NCBI GenBank assembly: GCA_020637795.1
Contig: JACKJT010000001.1
Coordinates: 1,488,001-1,552,000 of the forward strand
Direction: 5' to 3'
Length of the DNA stretch: 64,000 bases
Source of the DNA: Hoeflea sp.
GTDB lineage: Bacteria; Pseudomonadota; Alphaproteobacteria; Rhizobiales; Rhizobiaceae
Part shown: positions 34,861 through 44,550 of the stretch, one piece after another
Layout of the letters: the number at the start of each line of letters is the position of its first letter
Position numbering within the stretch: position 1 is the stretch's first letter
Translations under genes and position numbers: made by a program
The notes under the pieces: generated by a model
Database searches by the model: none
What the model saw: only the letters and a program-made list of their open reading frames with translations
Told to the model about the DNA's origin: nothing

Positions 34861-35463
34861 TTGGCGGGTGGCGTCGTCCCGACACGGCTGGAGGCCGGCC
34901 GGTCCCTGGCCGGGCTGTTCTACCTGATCCTCGGGAACCGTGACGGCCTGCGCCTGTTCGACACCTCTCCGGATGGGTTCTGGCGATCGTTCGGCGCGTT
35001 TTTCTGGTCATGGCCGGTGCAGTGCTTCCTGTGGACCGGGATGTGGCGCGCAGCGCCGGAAACCCGGCCCGATACGGCTGAGGGCCTGTTCAGGTTCTTT
35101 TTCGTCTCAACCGGGTTCGACGTTGCTGCATGGGTACTGCCGGCGCTGCTGCTGCTGGCAGTCTGCCAGCTGTTCGGCCTCTCGGCCAAGGCTTCGCAGC
35201 TGGTGGTCGTCAACAACTGGTTCGGGCTTTTGTCGGCCTATATCGGGTTTTTTCCCGCTGCGCTGCGCTATCTGACCCCGGTCTCCGACACTGCCAGCGC
35301 CTTCATCTCGCTGGCCGTCTACGTGGTGGTCATCTGGCTTTACTATAGGGTGGTCCGGATGTGCCTCGACGGTGATCTGATGATCTCCATCTTCATCACC
35401 CTGATGATGGTGATGGCCGGGCTGACAATCTCGGAAATCGCCTTCAGCGCGCTGGCCGGCTGA
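34861..35463 (+). CDS. Hypothetical integral membrane protein
   Basis: Protein of 200 residues with about five hydrophobic segments (for example AWVLPALLLLAVCQLFGL, SAYIGFFPAALRYL and AFISLAVYVVVIWLYY). I cannot assign a family. Translation probably starts at a TTG 2 bases after dapE, with no better ATG or GTG nearby, so it is likely coupled to dapE. The function is unknown. Confidence 0.65.
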   Translation: MAGGVVPTRLEAGRSLAGLFYLILGNRDGLRLFDTSPDGFWRSFGAFFWSWPVQCFLWTGMWRAAPETRPDTAEGLFRFFFVSTGFDVAAWVLPALLLLAVCQLFGLSAKASQLVVVNNWFGLLSAYIGFFPAALRYLTPVSDTASAFISLAVYVVVIWLYYRVVRMCLDGDLMISIFITLMMVMAGLTISEIAFSALAG

Positions 35464-35490
35464 CCGTTCCGGCTCCGGCCGAACATGCAA

Positions 35491-35534
35491 AAGCCACCCC
35501 TGCGCCGTTCATCCGAACGGTACGGGGATGGCTT
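35491..35534 (-). terminator. Hairpin between convergent membrane-protein and cheW genes
   Basis: On the minus strand the stem AAGCCA.CCCC...GGGG.TGGCTT (with an inner CCGTT/AACGG pairing) is followed by TTTTGC. This is a plausible intrinsic terminator for cheW-mcp; it may also end rightward transcription. Confidence 0.55.
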
Positions 35535-35558
35535 GATACAAGAACCATCGGCAGATGA

Positions 35559-36032
35559 TCAGGCGGCCATGTCCTCTTCGGTCGAGAACAGCGCATCAAG
35601 ATCGAGATAGCAGATCATCTGCTCGTCGACCGGAATGATCGCCTTGGTCAGCGCACGTTCGGCGGCCGGCAGGACATCCGGCGCGGGCTGCAGATCGGCA
35701 TTGTTGACGGTAATCATGTCGGACACGTTCTCGACCAGCAGGCCAACCAGCTTGCCGGCGATGTTGGTGACGATGATTGCCGAGCGCTCGGTCGGCTTGA
35801 TCGCCGGCAGGCCGAGACGGATGGCCATGTCGATGACCGGGATCACCGAACCGCGCAGGTTGATCACGCCAAGCACGTGCGGCGGCGAGTGCGGCAGGGT
35901 GGTCGACGGCGCCCAGCCGCGGATTTCGCGGACCGACATGATGTTGACGCAGAATACCTGCTTGCCCAGATGGAACGAGATAATTTCAAGATAGCCAGTG
36001 CTGGCCACGTTGTTGTTTGCGGATTCCTGCAT
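35559..36032 (-). CDS. cheW: Chemotaxis coupling protein CheW
   Basis: Adaptor of 157 residues that links a chemoreceptor to the CheA kinase. Family landmarks are EIISFHLGKQVFCVNIMSVR, NLRGSVIPVIDMAIRLGLP and AGKLVGLLVENVSDMI. Its start overlaps the receptor stop by one base, so the two are co-translated. No cheA, cheR, cheB or cheY gene is in the window, so it serves a kinase encoded elsewhere. Confidence 0.94.
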   Translation of the reverse strand: MQESANNNVASTGYLEIISFHLGKQVFCVNIMSVREIRGWAPSTTLPHSPPHVLGVINLRGSVIPVIDMAIRLGLPAIKPTERSAIIVTNIAGKLVGLLVENVSDMITVNNADLQPAPDVLPAAERALTKAIIPVDEQMICYLDLDALFSTEEDMAA

Positions 36033-38518
36033 CAGAATTCCTCCCAGTCGTCCTGAGACGCTGCGGTTGAGTTGTTGGACTTGCCACCAACACCAAAGGC
36101 ATTGGCGACGGTTTTCAGCATGTTTCGGGCCGGCGACTGTACCGGACGCGACCCGGATGTAGAAGCGCTGACGGCTGCCGCTCCCTTGGAGCGCGGGGCC
36201 GGTTCAGCGGCTGGAGCCTGTCTGGCCGGGCCCGGCATGGCCGTGCGGACCGGAACGGAGACCGGACGGCTGTCAGACAGCCTGAACTGGCTGACGAGGC
36301 TTTCAAGCGACGCCGCGCCACTGGTGAGCCGGTGGGTGACAGCTGTGGTTTCCTCGACCATGGCGGCGTTCTGCTGGGTCACCTGGTCCATCTGGTTGAC
36401 CGCGGAGTTGATCTCCGTCAGACCGCCCGCCTGCTCGCGTGCAGCCGTTGCGATCGAATTGATCTGATCGTTGATGGCGCTGACATGCTCGGCGATCAGG
36501 CCGAGCGCATCGCCGGTCTCGTGGACCAGCGTCACGCCGGACTTGACCTCGTCGCCTGACTTGTTGATCAGGTCCTTGATGTCCTTCGCCGCGGTTGCGG
36601 AGCGCTGTGCCAGTTCGCGGACTTCCTGGGCGACAACGGCAAAACCTTTCCCGGCTTCGCCGGCACGGGCCGCCTCGACACCGGCGTTGAGCGCCAGCAG
36701 GTTGGTCTGGAAGGCGATCTCGTCGATGACGTTGATGATCTTGGAAATCTCGACGGAGGCATCCTCGATCCGGCCCATGGCGCTGATTGCCTCGGCCACC
36801 ACCTTGCTTGAGGTCTCGGTCGACTGCTTGGCCTCGGCGACCTTGGTTGTCGCCTCATCGGCACGCTGGGAGGAACTCTTGACCGTGGCGGTGATCTCGT
36901 CCAGCGCCGCGGAGGTTTCCTCGAGCGAAGCGGCCTGCTGCTCGGTGCGCCGCGACAAGTCATCAGCGGCTGCGCGCAGCTCACCGGTGTCGCCATTGAT
37001 GCCAAGAATGTTCTCGCTGACATCGCTCAGCGTTGCATTGAGCTTTTCAACCGACGCGTTGAAATCGAGCCGCAGTCTGTCGAGGCTTTCCATGAACGGC
37101 CGGTCGAGCCGGATTGTCAGGTCACCGTCGGACAGCTTGCGCAGACCATCGGCCAGTTCATCGACCGCCTGCTGCATCTGCGCAGCTTCCTCGGCCTTGG
37201 CCACCTCGCGGTCATGGCGTCTTTTTTCGGTCTGGGAGCGGGTCTCGTCAGCCTCGCGCTCCAGCTCGACCTTCTCGATCGCCGCGTTGCGGAAAACCGC
37301 AACCGAACGGACCATTTCACCGATCTCGTCCTTGCGGTTTTCACCGGCCAGTTCAATCGTGGTGTCGCCTTCGGCAAGGCGCCGCATGTTTTCAACCAAG
37401 GCCTCGATCGGCTTGGTCATCGACCGCGAGAACCAGGTGGAGACGGCAATGGCGCCAAGCAGAAGCAGGAGCGAGATGCCAAGGATGGCATTGCGCATCA
37501 TCACCATGCTGGCGCCGGCTTCGCTCTTGTCGATCAGGGCGGCGACGGACCACTGGGCACCATCGAACTTGACTCCGGTCATGGCGACGTCGGCCTGCAT
37601 GTTGCGGTAGCCCTCGAGCGTGCCTGTGATCACGGCGCTGCCCTTGGCATCCTGAAGAAGGTCGCTGTCAACCTTGACGCTGAGCATGTCGTTTTCGGGA
37701 GTCCGGATCGAATCGCTGATCAGATACCCTTCGGAATTGAGCAGAACCGTTTCGCCGGTTTCACCGAGACCCGAGGTGTTGGACATGATTTCGGCGATCT
37801 TGCCGCTGGGCACGCGGATGATGATGACCCCGACCGGGCCCATCTGCGAATTCAGGGCATGGCCCATGAAAGCCGCCGGCTGGTTGTTGATCGGCGGATA
37901 GGCCGAATAATCCGCGAACACGGTCTTGTCGATGACATTGGCGCCGACGATGCCCTCGTAGACCCTGCCGATGCCGGTGTCCTTGAAGGCGTCTGAGCGA
38001 AGGTTGGACGCATAGTCGTCGTATTTGTTGACCGAGTAGATGACGTTGCCGTTCATGTCGACAAGGAAGAAATCCTCCCAGCCGCGGCTTTCCGCCATCT
38101 CGCGCAGCTGTGCGTTGTAGCGCTCATGCGTCTGGTCGTAGGAACTGATCTTGGCGTCGTCCGGCTTTTGCGCCGTGTCGTATTTCTGGCGTTCGCCCTC
38201 GGGAAACGGATTTTCGGTGATGTAGCGCCGCTTCAGCTCGTTGGTTGCATCGGCTCCGAGGAAGCCCCAATCGTACTTGAAGCCTTCCAGTGCGATGCGC
38301 ATCAGGTTGTTTTGCGAGGTCGCCGCCAGATCCTGCTGCAGGTTGGCGAGGAAGGTTTCGAGCTGGTTGCGTCGGCCGTCAACGACGGCCTCGAGCTTCT
38401 CGACAATCTTTTCGTTGACCGCGCTGGATCCGATCTGAAGGCTGACAACGCTGGAGACACCGATTGAAACGATCGTCAGCAAGGCGGCGGCAAGCGGCAA
38501 TTTTCGCGAAATCAGCAT
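36032..38518 (-). CDS. Methyl-accepting chemotaxis protein with dCache-like sensor and CheR-docking tail
   Basis: Receptor of 828 residues. TM1 (LAAALLTIVSIGVSSVVSL) is followed by a periplasmic dCache-like region (about residues 35-330, with TGETVLLNSEGYLIS) and TM2 (AILGISLLLLLGAIAVSTWF). HAMP and a signalling helix follow, and the hairpin tip EIAFQTNLLALNAGVEAARA is complete. After a variable Pro/Ala/Ser tail the protein ends DWEEF, which fits the xWxxF CheR/CheB tether. The coupling partner cheW is downstream. The ligand is unknown, though dCache domains often bind amino acids or acids. Confidence 0.92.
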   Translation of the reverse strand: MLISRKLPLAAALLTIVSIGVSSVVSLQIGSSAVNEKIVEKLEAVVDGRRNQLETFLANLQQDLAATSQNNLMRIALEGFKYDWGFLGADATNELKRRYITENPFPEGERQKYDTAQKPDDAKISSYDQTHERYNAQLREMAESRGWEDFFLVDMNGNVIYSVNKYDDYASNLRSDAFKDTGIGRVYEGIVGANVIDKTVFADYSAYPPINNQPAAFMGHALNSQMGPVGVIIIRVPSGKIAEIMSNTSGLGETGETVLLNSEGYLISDSIRTPENDMLSVKVDSDLLQDAKGSAVITGTLEGYRNMQADVAMTGVKFDGAQWSVAALIDKSEAGASMVMMRNAILGISLLLLLGAIAVSTWFSRSMTKPIEALVENMRRLAEGDTTIELAGENRKDEIGEMVRSVAVFRNAAIEKVELEREADETRSQTEKRRHDREVAKAEEAAQMQQAVDELADGLRKLSDGDLTIRLDRPFMESLDRLRLDFNASVEKLNATLSDVSENILGINGDTGELRAAADDLSRRTEQQAASLEETSAALDEITATVKSSSQRADEATTKVAEAKQSTETSSKVVAEAISAMGRIEDASVEISKIINVIDEIAFQTNLLALNAGVEAARAGEAGKGFAVVAQEVRELAQRSATAAKDIKDLINKSGDEVKSGVTLVHETGDALGLIAEHVSAINDQINSIATAAREQAGGLTEINSAVNQMDQVTQQNAAMVEETTAVTHRLTSGAASLESLVSQFRLSDSRPVSVPVRTAMPGPARQAPAAEPAPRSKGAAAVSASTSGSRPVQSPARNMLKTVANAFGVGGKSNNSTAASQDDWEEF

Positions 38519-38825
38519 CAGGATTCCCTAATTCGAGCAAATTCGTCGACATGTCTCAAAGAATCAAAGACGTCCAGAACGGCATCATGCGGTCCACGCG
38601 AACATGGATACTGGCGCGATAAGCTTTCCGTGGTTTGCGTTACCTTTCGGTTAAAAACCGATTCCTAATTCTCGAAATCGTACCGATGTGCGGTTTCGCA
38701 GGTCCCGGTGGTTCACTCGGGAAATCCCGGATCGCAGCCTTGCAAGGACTCCTGCCTGCTGCCCTGGCGGCGGTTCGGGCAAACCCGAGACAATTCGGCA
38801 ACTGATCCGGACGGGAGAGCAGTCT
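38519..38825. other. 307-bp gap between mcp start and truA stop
   Basis: It holds the upstream region of the chemoreceptor (AGGGA ribosome site at the right end) and a small inverted repeat TCGGTT-AAA-AACCGA at 38647-38661. No gene or RNA is recognisable in either strand. Confidence 0.4.
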
Positions 38826-39590
38826 TCAGATTTCCGGATCCGGATACTCGACGGCGCGGAAATACAAACCCTCGGGTGCCGCAACCGGGCCGCAGGCCTT
38901 GCGGTCTCTCGCGGCAAGGGCCGCCTCGACATCATCCGCCGACCACTTGCCTTCCCCGACCAGCCGCAGCGTTCCGGCAAAGGACCGGATCTGGTTGTGC
39001 AGGAAACTGCGCGCGGAGGCGTGGATCTCGATGAGACCATCCGCATCGCCCCTGACCACGTCGAGGCGTTCCAGGCTGCGCACCGGCGAGTTGGCCTGGC
39101 AGCTCATCGAGCGGAAGGTCGTGAAATCGTGCCGGCCGACAAGGCGCTGCGCCGCCTCGTGCATGGCGGCGGCATCCAGCGGCTTGGGTGACCAGAGCGC
39201 CCGGTTCTTCTCGATCACCAGCGGCGCGCGGCGGCAGACGATGCGGTAGATATAGTGCCGTTTCAACGCCGAAAAACGGGCATCGAACGCCTCATCGACC
39301 TGGCGGGCCGCGAGGATGACCACCCGCTCCCTGGCCATCAGCAGATGCGCGTTGATGGCGTCGCGCACCGTGTCATCCGGCCAGGTCTTTACGAGATCGA
39401 CATGGGCGACCTGGCCCAACGCGTGAACGCCCGCATCGGTCCGCCCGGCGCCGCGAATGCTGACGGTTTCGCCGCAAAAGCCGAGGATCGCGGTCTCTAT
39501 CGCCTGTTGGATCGACGGATGATCGTCCTGGCGCTGCCATCCGGCATAGCCGGTGCCGTCATATTCGATGTCGAGCCGGTAGCGTGGCAT
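38826..39590 (-). CDS. truA: tRNA pseudouridine(38-40) synthase TruA
   Basis: RNA-modifying enzyme of 254 residues that makes pseudouridine at positions 38-40 in the anticodon arm. The catalytic aspartate lies in IRGAGRTDAGVHALGQVAHV near residue 52. RYRLDIEYDGTGYAGWQRQ at the start and FLHNQIRSFAGTLRLVGEGK near the end are diagnostic. It overlaps the fmt stop by a base and forms the def-fmt-truA run, which is the standard alphaproteobacterial order. Confidence 0.96.
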   Translation of the reverse strand: MPRYRLDIEYDGTGYAGWQRQDDHPSIQQAIETAILGFCGETVSIRGAGRTDAGVHALGQVAHVDLVKTWPDDTVRDAINAHLLMARERVVILAARQVDEAFDARFSALKRHYIYRIVCRRAPLVIEKNRALWSPKPLDAAAMHEAAQRLVGRHDFTTFRSMSCQANSPVRSLERLDVVRGDADGLIEIHASARSFLHNQIRSFAGTLRLVGEGKWSADDVEAALAARDRKACGPVAAPEGLYFRAVEYPDPEI

Positions 39591-40528
39591 CAGCCGATCA
39601 CCGTGCCCTGGGGAACCGGCGTTCCGCGCAGGAAATCCCCGGCCGAAAGCGGCTTGCCGCCGGCTTTCTGCAAGGTGAGCAGCCGGATGGCGCCCTCGCC
39701 GCAGGCGATCGTCAGCCCGTCATCGAGCACGGTCCCGGCGGCGGCCTGATGTGCGCCGATGTCGGCCAGTCCGGTTGCCAGCAGCTTGACCCGCTCGCTG
39801 CGACCGCCGGATTCGAGCTCGAACCAGGCGCCGGGCGATGGCGCCAGACCGCGCACATGGTCGTGCACTTGCCGTGCCGGCCTGGAAAAATCGACGCGGG
39901 TTTCGGCCTTGTCGATCTTGGCGGCATAGGTGACGCCCTCATCCGGTTGCGGGGTGACCGGCAGCCCCCCGGCTTCCAGCCGCGCCATAGCCTCGACCAT
40001 CAGCTCGGCCGTCACAGCGGAGAGTAAGTCATGCAATTCGCCGGTGGTCATGGAGGGCGTGATCGCCACGGTTTCTGTCAGCGCCACCGGTCCGGTATCG
40101 AGGCCCTGATCCATCTTCATGATCATCACGCCGGTCTCGGTGTCGCCTGACATGATGGCGCGCTGGATCGGGGCGGCGCCGCGCCAGCGCGGCAGCAGCG
40201 AGGCATGGCCGTTCCAGGCGCCAAGCCGCGGCGCATCGAGGATGGCTCTGGGGAGAATCAGGCCATAGGCGACAACCACCGCCGCGTCGGCTTCAAGGGC
40301 GCGGAAGGCCGCCTGTTCCTCTTTGCTTCTCAGGCTTTTGGGTGTGAACACCGGAATGCCCAGCCGATCGGCAGCGCGGTGCACCGGTGACGGCAGCACT
40401 TCCAGACCGCGGCGGCCTGCCGGGCGTGGCGGCTGGGAGTAGACAGCGACAATCTCGTGACCGGCCGCGTGCAGCGCCTCAAGCGTCGGCACCGAATAGT
40501 CCGGCGTTCCCATGAAGATGATGCGCAT
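39590..40528 (-). CDS. fmt: Methionyl-tRNA formyltransferase
   Basis: Enzyme of 312 residues that formylates initiator Met-tRNA with 10-formyl-THF. The N-terminal domain has MRIIFMGTPDYSVPTLEAL at the start, the active-site block NGHASLLPRWRGAAPIQRAI near residue 110, and MDQGLDTGPV. The C-terminal OB-fold domain follows. It lies 66 bp after def, the deformylase that removes the group it adds. Confidence 0.97.
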   Translation of the reverse strand: MRIIFMGTPDYSVPTLEALHAAGHEIVAVYSQPPRPAGRRGLEVLPSPVHRAADRLGIPVFTPKSLRSKEEQAAFRALEADAAVVVAYGLILPRAILDAPRLGAWNGHASLLPRWRGAAPIQRAIMSGDTETGVMIMKMDQGLDTGPVALTETVAITPSMTTGELHDLLSAVTAELMVEAMARLEAGGLPVTPQPDEGVTYAAKIDKAETRVDFSRPARQVHDHVRGLAPSPGAWFELESGGRSERVKLLATGLADIGAHQAAAGTVLDDGLTIACGEGAIRLLTLQKAGGKPLSAGDFLRGTPVPQGTVIG

Positions 40529-40594
40529 GGCGGTTCCTCAAAACACATTCGCGGCAGGCGAACGGCCGCCAAACGGCAAATTCCAGGCCTAGCC

Positions 40595-41113
40595 TCAGGC
40601 GGTGACGCGCTGTTTGGCGAGCTTGGTGAACTTGCGCACCACCATGTCCCGCTTGAGCTTGGAGATGTGGTCGATGAACAGCACGCCGTTCAGATGGTCG
40701 ATCTCGTGCTGCAGGCAGGTGGCGAGCAGGCCGCCGGCCTCGGTCACCTGCTCCTTGCCCGTACGGTCGAGATGCCTGACGGTGATCGTCGCAGGCCGTT
40801 CGACCTCGGCATAGTAATCCGGGATCGAGAGGCATCCCTCTTCGTAGACGCTGGTCTCGTCGCCGGTCGCCACGACCTCCGGATTGATGAAGACCTGCGG
40901 ATTGGGTTCCTCGTCCTTGCCGGCGATGTCGATCACCAACAGCCGCCGCGGCACACCGACCTGGATGGCCGCCAGGCCAATGCCGGGCGCGTCATACATG
41001 GTTTCAAGCATGTCATCGATGAAACTGTTCATTTCCGAATCGACACGCTCCACCGCCATGCTTTGCTGGCGGAGGACGGGGTCGGGCAAGTAGATGATCG
41101 GCTTGATGGTCAT
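40595..41113 (-). CDS. def: Peptide deformylase
   Basis: Metalloenzyme of 172 residues that removes the N-formyl group from new proteins. All three signature motifs are present: GIGLAAIQVG, EGCLSIPDYYAEVERP and QHEIDHLNG (metal histidines and catalytic glutamate). The length fits type 1 deformylase. It is the first gene of def-fmt-truA and is divergent from rmuC. Confidence 0.97.
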   Translation of the reverse strand: MTIKPIIYLPDPVLRQQSMAVERVDSEMNSFIDDMLETMYDAPGIGLAAIQVGVPRRLLVIDIAGKDEEPNPQVFINPEVVATGDETSVYEEGCLSIPDYYAEVERPATITVRHLDRTGKEQVTEAGGLLATCLQHEIDHLNGVLFIDHISKLKRDMVVRKFTKLAKQRVTA

Positions 41114-41219
41114 GGCGGTGAAATAGTCATTGATCCGCGCGGCGTCAATCTGTGCCAGGCATGGCCGGAGTCAAATGTTCTTGTTTTGATCTGACAAAAG
41201 CCGGAGAATCAGCTAGGCC

Positions 41220-42503
41220 ATGATCATGCAGACTGGCGCGACGCTGTTTTCAATCCCGCTCTTCGAGCTCAATGGCCACATGGTCACGCTGGGTGAAAGC
41301 CTTGCGAGCGGGCTTACGGCGCTTGTGCTGCTTGCCGTCTGGCTGGCGTTGAGCCTGAACCGTGCCGGCCGCAGACGGGCCGCCGCGGAAGCCGATGCGG
41401 CGGCGCGGGCGGCCCAGGCGGAAGTGCGGCTCGCCGACATCCTCAAGGCGCAATCGGAAATGCAGGGCCGCATGGGCGCGATGGCGGAGCTGTTCGGCGC
41501 CCGACAGGCAGAACTGAACCAGGCGATCGGCCAGCGCATCGACGGCATGACCCAGCGGTTGGGCTCCTCGATCACCGAGCAGACCAAATCGACACACGAG
41601 AACCTCTCGAAACTGCAGGAACGGCTTGCGGTGATCGACACGGCCCAGAACAATATCCAGTCGCTGGCGCGCGATGTGGTCGGGCTGCAGGCGATCCTGT
41701 CGAACAAGCAGACCCGCGGCGCCTTCGGTCAGTCGCGGATGGAAACCATCATAAAGGACGGGCTGCCGATGGGGGCGTTCCGGTTCCAGCCGACGCTTTC
41801 GAACGGGATGCGGCCCGACTGCACCATCGCCATGCCGAACGGCGCGCCGGATCTGGTGATCGACGCCAAGTTTCCGCTGGAAGCCTGGAACGCCATGCGC
41901 GAGGCGGAGGCCGAAGGCAGCGGCGAACAGGCGGCGCAGGGCGCGCAACAACGCTTTCGCCGGGACATCGAGGTGCATATCCGCGATATCGCCGACAAGT
42001 ACCTGATTGCCGGCGAGACCCAGGATACGGCCTTCCTGTTCGTGCCGTCGGAATCGATCTTTGCCGAGATCCACGAGAAGTTCGAGGCGATCATTCACAA
42101 GGCGCAGCGGTCACGGGTGGTGATCGTCTCTCCTTCGCTGCTGATGCTGTCGATCCAGGTGATCCAGGCGCTGCTCAAGGATGCGCGGATGCGCGAACAG
42201 GCACACCTGATCCAGGGCGAGGTCGTCCGGCTGATGGAGGATGTCTCGCGGCTCGATGACCGGGTGCGCAAGCTGCAGGCACATTTCTCGATGGCACAGA
42301 AGGATGTCGACCTGATCCTGACCTCGTCGGAGAAGCTCACCAAGCGCGGGGCAAAGATCGAGGCGCTGGAGTTTGCACAATTGACCGACGACACGCCGGT
42401 TGCGCGCCAGAACCAGACTGATGCTGCCACATCGCGGGACACCCCGAAATTCGAACCGCGCTCCTCGACGCTCAAGCTGCGGGTTGTCGACGAAGACGAC
42501 TGA
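41220..42503 (+). CDS. rmuC: DNA recombination protein RmuC
   Basis: Protein of 427 residues with an N-terminal membrane anchor (ALVLLAVWLALSLN), a long coiled coil (about residues 45-150: AAEADAAARAAQAEVRLADI and following) and the RmuC nuclease-like domain. Landmarks include SNKQTRGAFGQSRMETIIKD, PDLVIDAKFPLEAWNAM and VFLFVPSESIFAEIHE. RmuC limits inversion at short inverted repeats in E. coli. It is divergent from def. Confidence 0.9.
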   Translation: MIMQTGATLFSIPLFELNGHMVTLGESLASGLTALVLLAVWLALSLNRAGRRRAAAEADAAARAAQAEVRLADILKAQSEMQGRMGAMAELFGARQAELNQAIGQRIDGMTQRLGSSITEQTKSTHENLSKLQERLAVIDTAQNNIQSLARDVVGLQAILSNKQTRGAFGQSRMETIIKDGLPMGAFRFQPTLSNGMRPDCTIAMPNGAPDLVIDAKFPLEAWNAMREAEAEGSGEQAAQGAQQRFRRDIEVHIRDIADKYLIAGETQDTAFLFVPSESIFAEIHEKFEAIIHKAQRSRVVIVSPSLLMLSIQVIQALLKDARMREQAHLIQGEVVRLMEDVSRLDDRVRKLQAHFSMAQKDVDLILTSSEKLTKRGAKIEALEFAQLTDDTPVARQNQTDAATSRDTPKFEPRSSTLKLRVVDEDD

Positions 42504-42605
42504 CCCCTTTTCTCGCTCCCGATAACCTGACAGAAAGCCCATGACACGATTGCGAGCGTAGCCCGGCGGCCGGATGGCGGATGCCGGGGAGCAAGGGAGG
42601 CCGCC

Positions 42606-43505
42606 ATGATCACCGTCATCGGATCCATCAACATGGACCTGATCGCCACCACGCCGCGGCTGCCCGAGCCGGGCGAAACCGTGGCCGGGACCGATTTCGC
42701 CACGGCGCAGGGCGGCAAGGGCGCCAACCAGGCGCTGGCGGCGCAGCGGGCAGGCGCCTCGGTCAAGATGTGCGGCGCGGTCGGCGACGACGCCTTTGCT
42801 GGCGAGGCGCTTGCGCTGCTCGATGAAGCCGGGGCCGACCTGAGCCTCATCCGCCACATTGACGGCCCCACCGGCACGGCGCTGATCCTTGTCGGCGGCG
42901 ACGGCGAGAACATGATCGCCGTCATCCCCGGCGCCAACGGCCAGGTGACGGCGGAAGACGCGGAAAACGCCGTAGCCGCGATGGCAACGGGCGACACCTT
43001 GGTCCTGCAGATGGAGATCCCCGAAGCGGCAATCGAGGCGGCGCTGAAGGCGGCACGGGCCAGGAGCGTCCGAAGCGTTCTCAACATCGCGCCGCTGACA
43101 GATGCCGTCGAACGGCTCGCGCCGCTGGCCGACATCGTCATTGCCAATGAAACCGAGTTTGCCCGGCTGTCCGGCCGGCCGGCGGAAACGCTTGAGGCGG
43201 CGCGGGCCGAAGTCGAGGTGCTGCATGGCCGGACCGGCCAGTGCCTGATCGTCACCCTTGGCGGCGACGGTGTGCTCTGGGCCAGGGATGGCAAGGTGGA
43301 ACACGTGCCATCGCTGAAGATCAAGCCGGTCGACACGGTCGGCGCCGGCGACACGTTCTGCGGTTACCTGGCCCAGGGGCTGGACGCCGGAATGGAGTTT
43401 GCCACGGCCATCCGCCGCGCGGCCGTGGCGGGCGCGCTGGCCTGCCTGAAGCCAGGGGCGCAACCGTCGATTCCGCTGTCAGCCGATGTCGATGCCCGTC
43501 TCTGA
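42606..43505 (+). CDS. rbsK: Ribokinase
   Basis: PfkB-family sugar kinase of 299 residues. It begins MITVIGSINMDLIATTPRLP and contains the substrate loop TAQGGKGANQALAAQRAG, the anion hole and catalytic aspartate in DTVGAGDTFCGYLAQGLD, and GIVNETE-like IVIANETEFARLSG. It phosphorylates ribose with ATP. The nucleoside hydrolase gene converges on its 3' end, which suggests ribose released from nucleosides is its substrate. Confidence 0.92.
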   Translation: MITVIGSINMDLIATTPRLPEPGETVAGTDFATAQGGKGANQALAAQRAGASVKMCGAVGDDAFAGEALALLDEAGADLSLIRHIDGPTGTALILVGGDGENMIAVIPGANGQVTAEDAENAVAAMATGDTLVLQMEIPEAAIEAALKAARARSVRSVLNIAPLTDAVERLAPLADIVIANETEFARLSGRPAETLEAARAEVEVLHGRTGQCLIVTLGGDGVLWARDGKVEHVPSLKIKPVDTVGAGDTFCGYLAQGLDAGMEFATAIRRAAVAGALACLKPGAQPSIPLSADVDARL

Positions 43506-43510
43506 TCTCG

Positions 43511-44449
43511 TCAGAGCCGGCCGACCCGCTCGATAAACAGATCGAAGAAGCGGTCGGCATCGACGTCCCGGACCACGAAGGCGTTTTCAGAACGACCGGT
43601 GACCTTCCACCAGTCGACCACCGTGGCGCCGAGGGTGAGGTCCGAGCCGGTCTCGATCTCGACATTGCACGCGCGGCCGGCGAACATGCCCGGATCGATC
43701 AGCCAGGCGATGACCGTCGGGTCGTGCAGCGGGCCGCCATCGGTGCCGTATTTCTCCTCGTCGAAGCGTTCGAAGAACTCGAGCATGTCGGCCATAACCA
43801 CCGAAGGCCGGTTGCCGTTGGCGCGCAGACGCCCCACCCGCAGCTTCGTGGTCAGCACCTTGTGTGTCACATCCAGCGGCATCATGGTGAGCGGCACGCC
43901 GGCACTGAAGACGATTTTCGCGGCTTCGGGATCGACGAAGATGTTGAACTCGGCCGAAGGCGTGATGTTGCCGCCTTCGAAGAAGCCACCACCCATCAAG
44001 ACGATTTCCCTGATCCGGGATACGACGTCCGGCGCACGCTCGATCACCGTGGCGATGTTGGTCAGCGGCCCCAGCGGGCAGAGCGTGACGGACCCGGCCG
44101 GTTCATTGCGCAGCGTCTCGATGATGAAATCGACGGCGTGCTGGGTCTCTAGCGGGCGGGCAGGTTCGAACAGGTCGACACCGTCGAGGCCGGTCTTGCC
44201 GTGCACGTGTTCGGCGGTCACCAGCTTGCGGGCGAGCGGTTTGTCTGCCCCCGCATAGATCGCGATGTCGCTTCTGCCGCAGATTTCAGTGACGATGCCG
44301 GCATTGCGCGCCGTCAGTGCCAGCGGCACATTGCCTGCGACCGCCGTCACACCCAGCACTTCGAGCTCCGGACTGGCCAGCGCCAGCATGATCGCCGCGG
44401 CATCGTCCTGGCCGGGGTCTGTGTCGATGATGATCTTGCGCGGCGCCAT
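43511..44449 (-). CDS. Inosine-uridine preferring nucleoside hydrolase
   Basis: Calcium-dependent hydrolase of 312 residues that splits nucleosides to base and ribose. The N-terminal DTDPGQDDAAAIMLA motif is diagnostic. GNVPLALTARNAGIVTE, PLGPLTNIATVIERAPDV and the C-terminal MMPLDVTHKV and RHDPTVIAW-like LHDPTVIAWLI also match. It converges on ribokinase with a 5-bp gap, so the two cover successive steps of nucleoside salvage. Confidence 0.92.
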   Translation of the reverse strand: MAPRKIIIDTDPGQDDAAAIMLALASPELEVLGVTAVAGNVPLALTARNAGIVTEICGRSDIAIYAGADKPLARKLVTAEHVHGKTGLDGVDLFEPARPLETQHAVDFIIETLRNEPAGSVTLCPLGPLTNIATVIERAPDVVSRIREIVLMGGGFFEGGNITPSAEFNIFVDPEAAKIVFSAGVPLTMMPLDVTHKVLTTKLRVGRLRANGNRPSVVMADMLEFFERFDEEKYGTDGGPLHDPTVIAWLIDPGMFAGRACNVEIETGSDLTLGATVVDWWKVTGRSENAFVVRDVDADRFFDLFIERVGRL

Positions 44450-44518
44450 GGTCCATCCTTTGAAGAAGGCGATTCGGTTGAGGCGACATTAAGAGTGGCA
44501 CCTGTGATGGAGCAAGGT

Positions 44519-44550
44519 TCTTGCGAAGCCGCAATGAAGTTCCCATATTA
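44519..44550 (+). promoter_or_regulatory. RpoH (sigma-32) type promoter of hsp20
   Basis: TTCTTGCGAA and CCCATATTA are separated by 14 bases, fitting the sigma-32 pattern CTTGAA-N13..17-CCCCATNTA. The predicted transcript start is about 55 bases before the hsp20 ATG. This fits heat-shock control; the 5' leader shows no clear ROSE-type thermosensor. Confidence 0.65.
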
